Below the pieces are notes generated by a model. It was not told where the DNA came from. It did no database searches and saw only the letters and a list, made by a program, of their open reading frames with translations. From contig JBBRYB010000003.1 in the NCBI GenBank assembly GCA_038238115.1, positions 1 to 64,000 of the forward strand: a stretch of 64,000 nucleotides of DNA. The letters are read 5' to 3'. Shown one piece after another: positions 60,714 through 64,000 of the stretch. Numbering within the stretch: position 1 is the stretch's first letter; each line of letters begins with the position of its first letter. The translations under genes were made by a program, and so were the position numbers. The DNA is from JBBRYB01 sp038238115 (lineage in GTDB: Bacteria; Actinomycetota; Actinomycetes; Propionibacteriales; Nocardioidaceae).

Positions 60714-61742
60714 ATGTCTGAGATCGTTCCCGTGCCAGCACGGCCGCGCGTCCTGTCCGGGATCCAGCCCACGGCCGACTCGTTCCACCTCGGCAACTAC
60801 CTGGGCGCCCTGCGTCAGTGGGTCTCGCTCCAGTTCGACCACGACGCGTTCTACTGCATCGTCGACCTGCATGCCATCACGGTCGAGCACGACCCGGGCG
60901 TCTTGAGGGAGCGCACGCTGGTGGCCTCCGCGCAGCTGCTCGCCATGGGCCTGGACCCGCAGCAGTGCACGATCTTCGTCCAGTCGCAGGTGCCCGAACA
61001 CACACAGCTCGCCTGGGTGCTGGGCTGCCTGACCGGCTTTGGCGAGGCGGCGCGGATGACGCAGTTCAAGGACAAAGCCGCCCGGGGAGGCCAGGACCGC
61101 ACAACCGTCGGCTTGTTCACCTATCCCGTGCTCCAGGCGGCCGACATCCTCCTCTACCACGCGGACCGGGTGCCCGTCGGCGAGGACCAGCGCCAGCACC
61201 TCGAGCTCACCCGCGACCTCGCGGGGCGCTTCAACAGTCGCTACGGCGGCACGTTCGTCGTGCCCGAGCCGTACATCCTCAAGGAGGTGGCCAAGGTGCT
61301 CGACCTGCAGGACCCGACCGCGAAGATGAGCAAGTCCGCGTCGTCGCCCGCCGGAATCGTGGACCTCCTCGACGAACCGGCGCGGTCGGCGAAGAAGATT
61401 CGCTCGGCGGTCACCGACTCCGGTCGCGACATCCGCTTCGACGAGACCGACAAGCCCGGCGTCTCTAACCTGCTCACGATCTACTCGGCGCTCAGCGGTC
61501 GGTTGGTCGACGAGATCGTCGACGAGTACGCCGGCCGCGGGTACGGCGACCTCAAGAAGGACCTGAGCGAGCTCGTCGAGGACTTCGTCACGCCGTTTCG
61601 TCAGCGCACCCGCGAGCTGCTCGCGGACCGCGCCGAGCTCGACTCGGTCCTGGCCGCAGGAGCTGCGCGGGCTCGAGGCGTAGCCGGTGAGACCCTCGGG
61701 GCGGTCTACGACCGGATCGGCCTCACGCCCGCCGCCCGCTGA
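60714..61742 (+). CDS. trpS: Tryptophanyl-tRNA synthetase
   Basis: 342 residues from ATG 60714 (MSEIVPVPARPRVLSGIQPT). Class I synthetase: HIGH-type motif HLGNYLGAL after GIQPTADSF, QAADILLY, VPVGEDQRQHLELTRDLA and KMSKS. Charges tRNA-Trp. ATG 60705 would add three residues but overlaps the -10-like hexamer. Confidence 0.96.
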   Translation: MSEIVPVPARPRVLSGIQPTADSFHLGNYLGALRQWVSLQFDHDAFYCIVDLHAITVEHDPGVLRERTLVASAQLLAMGLDPQQCTIFVQSQVPEHTQLAWVLGCLTGFGEAARMTQFKDKAARGGQDRTTVGLFTYPVLQAADILLYHADRVPVGEDQRQHLELTRDLAGRFNSRYGGTFVVPEPYILKEVAKVLDLQDPTAKMSKSASSPAGIVDLLDEPARSAKKIRSAVTDSGRDIRFDETDKPGVSNLLTIYSALSGRLVDEIVDEYAGRGYGDLKKDLSELVEDFVTPFRQRTRELLADRAELDSVLAAGAARARGVAGETLGAVYDRIGLTPAAR

Positions 61743-61762
61743 GCGACGTACGGGTGAAACGG

Positions 61763-61768
61763 TAGGGT
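61763..61768 (+). promoter_or_regulatory. -10 hexamer TAGGGT for a leaderless message
   Basis: TAGGGT ends six bases before GTG 61775, and no Shine-Dalgarno is present, so transcription probably begins at the start codon. Confidence 0.5.
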
Positions 61769-61774
61769 CCACAC

Positions 61775-62305
61775 GTGTATACGATCGGCGTCGCGATTGC
61801 GATTCCCGAGCCGTACGCCGCCGAGCTGCAGCGGCACCGGGCCGCCTTCGGGGATCCGCAGGCCTGCGCCATCCCGACCCACATCACGCTGATCCCACCG
61901 ACCGACGTTGACGGGCAGGTGGACAGGGTACGGAGCCATCTGGACGGCGTGGCACGCAGGCATCCGCGCTTCCATCTCCGGCTGCGTGGCACCGCGACCT
62001 TCCGCCCCGTCTCACCGGTCGTGTTCATCAACGTGACCGAGGGCATCTCGGCGTGCGAGATGTTGGCCGACGATGCGCGCAGCGGACCGCTGGAGCAAGA
62101 CCTGGCGTACCCGTTCCATCCGCATGTCACCGTCGCCCACCATCTCGACGCAGGCGCACTCGATCGCGCCTACGAGTCCCTTGCGAACTTCGACTGCGCG
62201 TTCGATGTGGAAGAGTTCCACCTCTACGTGCACGGGGATGACGGGGTATGGCGGTCGGTCTCGACGTTCACCCTCGTCGGTAAGGCATTGCCGCCGCCGG
62301 AGTAG
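61775..62305 (+). CDS. 2'-5' RNA ligase / 2H phosphoesterase family protein
   Basis: 176 residues, GTG start. Two HxT/S-type motifs placed about 90 residues apart, PTHITLIPP (near residue 35) and HPHVTVAHHL (near residue 115), form the active site of the 2H family (LigT/CPDase). Substrates in bacteria are mostly unknown; cyclic phosphates at RNA or nucleotide ends are likely. Located between trpS and the YihY gene, an arrangement I recall from other actinobacteria. Confidence 0.88.
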   Translation: MYTIGVAIAIPEPYAAELQRHRAAFGDPQACAIPTHITLIPPTDVDGQVDRVRSHLDGVARRHPRFHLRLRGTATFRPVSPVVFINVTEGISACEMLADDARSGPLEQDLAYPFHPHVTVAHHLDAGALDRAYESLANFDCAFDVEEFHLYVHGDDGVWRSVSTFTLVGKALPPPE

Positions 62306-62333
62306 TCGTTCGCCGTCTCGGACAGGAGAGGTC

Positions 62334-63434
62334 ATGGCTGACAAGGGTTCCGGCGGAGGCATCCAAGGTCGCATCAAGCGGCTCAGGCAGCGATACCCCG
62401 TTTTCGACCACCTGATGTCGATGAACGAGCACTACACCGACGTCCAGGGCAGCGTGCTCGCGGGAGCTGTGACCTACTTCGGCTTCCTGTCGTTCTTCCC
62501 CATCCTCGCGCTAGGGTTCGCGGTTGTCGGTTATATCAGCGTCTACTACCCCGGTGCCCGGGACTCGCTGGTCACCGCGATCCAGCAGATCTTCCCCGGC
62601 ATCGTCAGCACGTCGGGCGAACCCGGCACCATCAGCCTCGCGGACATCGAGGGCGCCAAGGCGGCGGCCGGGATCATCGGCTTCGTCGGCGTCTTGTACT
62701 CCGGCTTGAACTGGGTCTCCGGTCTGCGCACCGGCCTCGAGACCGCGTTCAAGGTGCCTCGCCGTGAGCAGCCGAACTTCATTGTTGGCAAGGGCATCGA
62801 CCTGGTCGCACTCGTCATCGTCGGCGCGATCTTGATCGTGTCGGTCGGGGTTGCGGGACTCGTCAAGGGCGCGGCTGACCAGATACTCAGCTGGATCGGC
62901 CTGGCCGACACGGTGATCGGCTCGCCGCTGATCTGGGTCGTCGGGGCTGTGCTCGGTGTCGCGTCCAGCACGCTGCTGTTCTTCGTCATGTTCCGCGTGC
63001 TGGGCCGGCCCGAGATCCCCGCGAAGCCGGTGTGGCACGGGGCCCTGCTCGGGGCGGTCGGCTTCGAGGTCCTCAAGATCCTGGTAGTCAATGTGATCGG
63101 TGGCGTCGGTGGCTCCGCCTTGGCGCCGCTGGCGATTGCGATCACGCTCATCGTGTGGATCAACTACTTCTCCCGGCTCGTGATGTATGGCGCCGCGTGG
63201 TCCATGACGTCGCCTCATGCCCGTGACACGATCTCGCGTCGCACCGATCGATCGGAGGCGTCCGTCGCGGCGGCCGACGTGGCAGAGGGCCATGGACGCT
63301 CCCTCGTCGGCGCGTATGGCCTGATCGAAGACGGCGAGGTGCGGCCGCCGGCCCGACGCTTCGATGCCGGCAGCGCGGTCCTCGGTGCGGTGGCCGGCCT
63401 GGCGGCGGCGATGCTCTTCGGCCGTCGCCCATGA
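62334..63434 (+). CDS. YihY/BrkB family inner-membrane protein
   Basis: 366 residues from ATG 62334, with GGAGAGG upstream. About six membrane helices; family motifs AGAVTYFGFLSFFPILALGFAVVGY, GFVGVLYSGLNWVSGLRTGLETAF, and WHGALLGAVGFEVLKILV. The old name 'ribonuclease BN' is wrong for this family; its role is still unclear and it may move lipids or solutes. The C-terminal tail of about 75 residues is charged and cytoplasmic, with a last short hydrophobic stretch. Upstream in-frame sequence overlaps the 2H gene and is not used. Confidence 0.88.
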   Translation: MADKGSGGGIQGRIKRLRQRYPVFDHLMSMNEHYTDVQGSVLAGAVTYFGFLSFFPILALGFAVVGYISVYYPGARDSLVTAIQQIFPGIVSTSGEPGTISLADIEGAKAAAGIIGFVGVLYSGLNWVSGLRTGLETAFKVPRREQPNFIVGKGIDLVALVIVGAILIVSVGVAGLVKGAADQILSWIGLADTVIGSPLIWVVGAVLGVASSTLLFFVMFRVLGRPEIPAKPVWHGALLGAVGFEVLKILVVNVIGGVGGSALAPLAIAITLIVWINYFSRLVMYGAAWSMTSPHARDTISRRTDRSEASVAAADVAEGHGRSLVGAYGLIEDGEVRPPARRFDAGSAVLGAVAGLAAAMLFGRRP

Positions 63435-63465
63435 GGCCCTCGCGTCGGCGGCAAGGCTGGCGGCC

Positions 63466-64000
63466 GTGACCCCCGCTCGACCTCGCCGCTCGGACATCGA
63501 AGCCGCTGCCTACCGGATCGGGTCCGGAGTGCGGCGCACCCCGGTCATCACGATGGCGCCGGCCGAGACCGGCCTGCCCGTCGAGCTGGTCCTCAAGCTT
63601 GAGTTGCTCCAGCACAGTGGCTCGTTCAAGGCGAGGGGCGCGCTCAACTCGGTGCGCTGCCTCCGGCCGGTCGTGGGCGGGGTCTGTGCCGCCTCGGGCG
63701 GCAACCACGCCGGCGCCGTCGCCTGGGCGGCTCACCTTGCCGGTGTCACAGCGGACGTCTTCGTGCCCAGCAACGCGACTCCGACCAAGATCGCCCGGAT
63801 CGCGGAGTACGGCGGCCGCGCGCATCTCGTCGACGGGTTCGTCAGGGACGCCTTGGCCGCCTGCCTCGACTACTCCGCCCGGCACGGTCTCCCGCTCCTT
63901 CACCCCTACGACACCGTCGAGACGGTGAGCGGCGCGGGCACCCTCGGCCTGGAGCTGGAGGAGCAAGTGCCCGAAGCCGACCTCGTCGTGCTCGCCTGCG
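63466..64000 (+). CDS. Threonine/serine dehydratase-like PLP enzyme, partial
   Basis: GTG 63466 starts the gene; 178 codons are present before the window ends. Fold-type II PLP enzyme: PLP-binding Lys in HSGSFKARGALNSV and the Asn loop ASGGNHAGAVAWAA. It resembles catabolic threonine dehydratase or a threo-3-hydroxyaspartate-type ammonia-lyase. Serine or threonine deamination to a 2-oxo acid is likely. The glycine-rich phosphate loop and C-terminus lie outside the window, so a regulatory ACT domain cannot be judged. Confidence 0.85.
   Translation, partial: MTPARPRRSDIEAAAYRIGSGVRRTPVITMAPAETGLPVELVLKLELLQHSGSFKARGALNSVRCLRPVVGGVCAASGGNHAGAVAWAAHLAGVTADVFVPSNATPTKIARIAEYGGRAHLVDGFVRDALAACLDYSARHGLPLLHPYDTVETVSGAGTLGLELEEQVPEADLVVLAC

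Overview
This is a high-GC window from an actinobacterium, most likely a Nocardioidaceae-type organism (Nocardioides or a relative). The evidence is strong G/C codon bias, many GTG starts, many ATGA/GTGA gene overlaps, a 13E12-type HNH endonuclease tail, DUF6350 and DUF3017 genes in their usual actinobacterial places, and several starts lying only 6-8 bases after a -10-like hexamer (leaderless style). No rRNA, tRNA, CRISPR array or complete mobile element was seen.

Layout. 0-1.1 kb: tail of an HNH endonuclease, a 0.5 kb stretch without a gene, and an ankyrin-repeat protein. 1.1-7.3 kb (minus): a large-subunit catalase broken by a one-base frameshift, a ferritin-like protein, and a two-gene heterodimeric ABC exporter with strongly asymmetric ATP sites. 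7.3-11 kb: an envelope-stress module of a PspC/toastrack-like membrane protein facing a PspC-fused histidine kinase and a NarL-type regulator. 11-17.2 kb: sodium:solute symporter, small proteins, PcrA helicase with a 6 x 24 bp minisatellite upstream, and an M23 peptidase. 17.5-26.9 kb: housekeeping block (B12-binding mutase domain, sucCD, a sigma-like membrane protein, DUF6350, purN, purH, folD, DUF3017).

27-50.1 kb is the most interesting part: a catabolic island that appears to encode the whole route from choline to glycine. Choline dehydrogenase and betaine aldehyde dehydrogenase make glycine betaine, and a ProVWX-type ABC system imports it. A non-pyrrolysine MttB-family methyltransferase, a corrinoid protein, a pterin-binding methyltransferase, a reductive activase of corrinoid enzymes and a DUF1638 protein form a corrinoid demethylation system of the kind best known from anaerobes. 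It would remove the first methyl group, in the place where many aerobes use the Rieske oxygenase GbcAB. A covalent-flavin dimethylglycine oxidase and heterotetrameric sarcosine oxidase (SoxBDAG) take the remaining steps. A MetF-like protein, with FolD, PurH and PurN just upstream, could move the C1 units into purines. Two IclR regulators lie next to clear inverted repeats. The island sits between DUF3017 and mdh, genes that I recall as near neighbours in many actinobacteria, which suggests insertion into a conserved block.

50-64 kb: small secreted protein, malate dehydrogenase, glycogen debranching enzyme, NADP-isocitrate dehydrogenase, galactokinase, a frameshifted phosphoribosyltransferase, two tandem double-GNAT proteins, a CNNM/CorC-type CBS protein preceded by a tiny Cys-containing ORF, TrpS, a 2'-5' RNA ligase-like protein, a YihY/BrkB protein and the start of a threonine dehydratase-like enzyme. 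All functions are inferred by reading the sequence; no database search was run.
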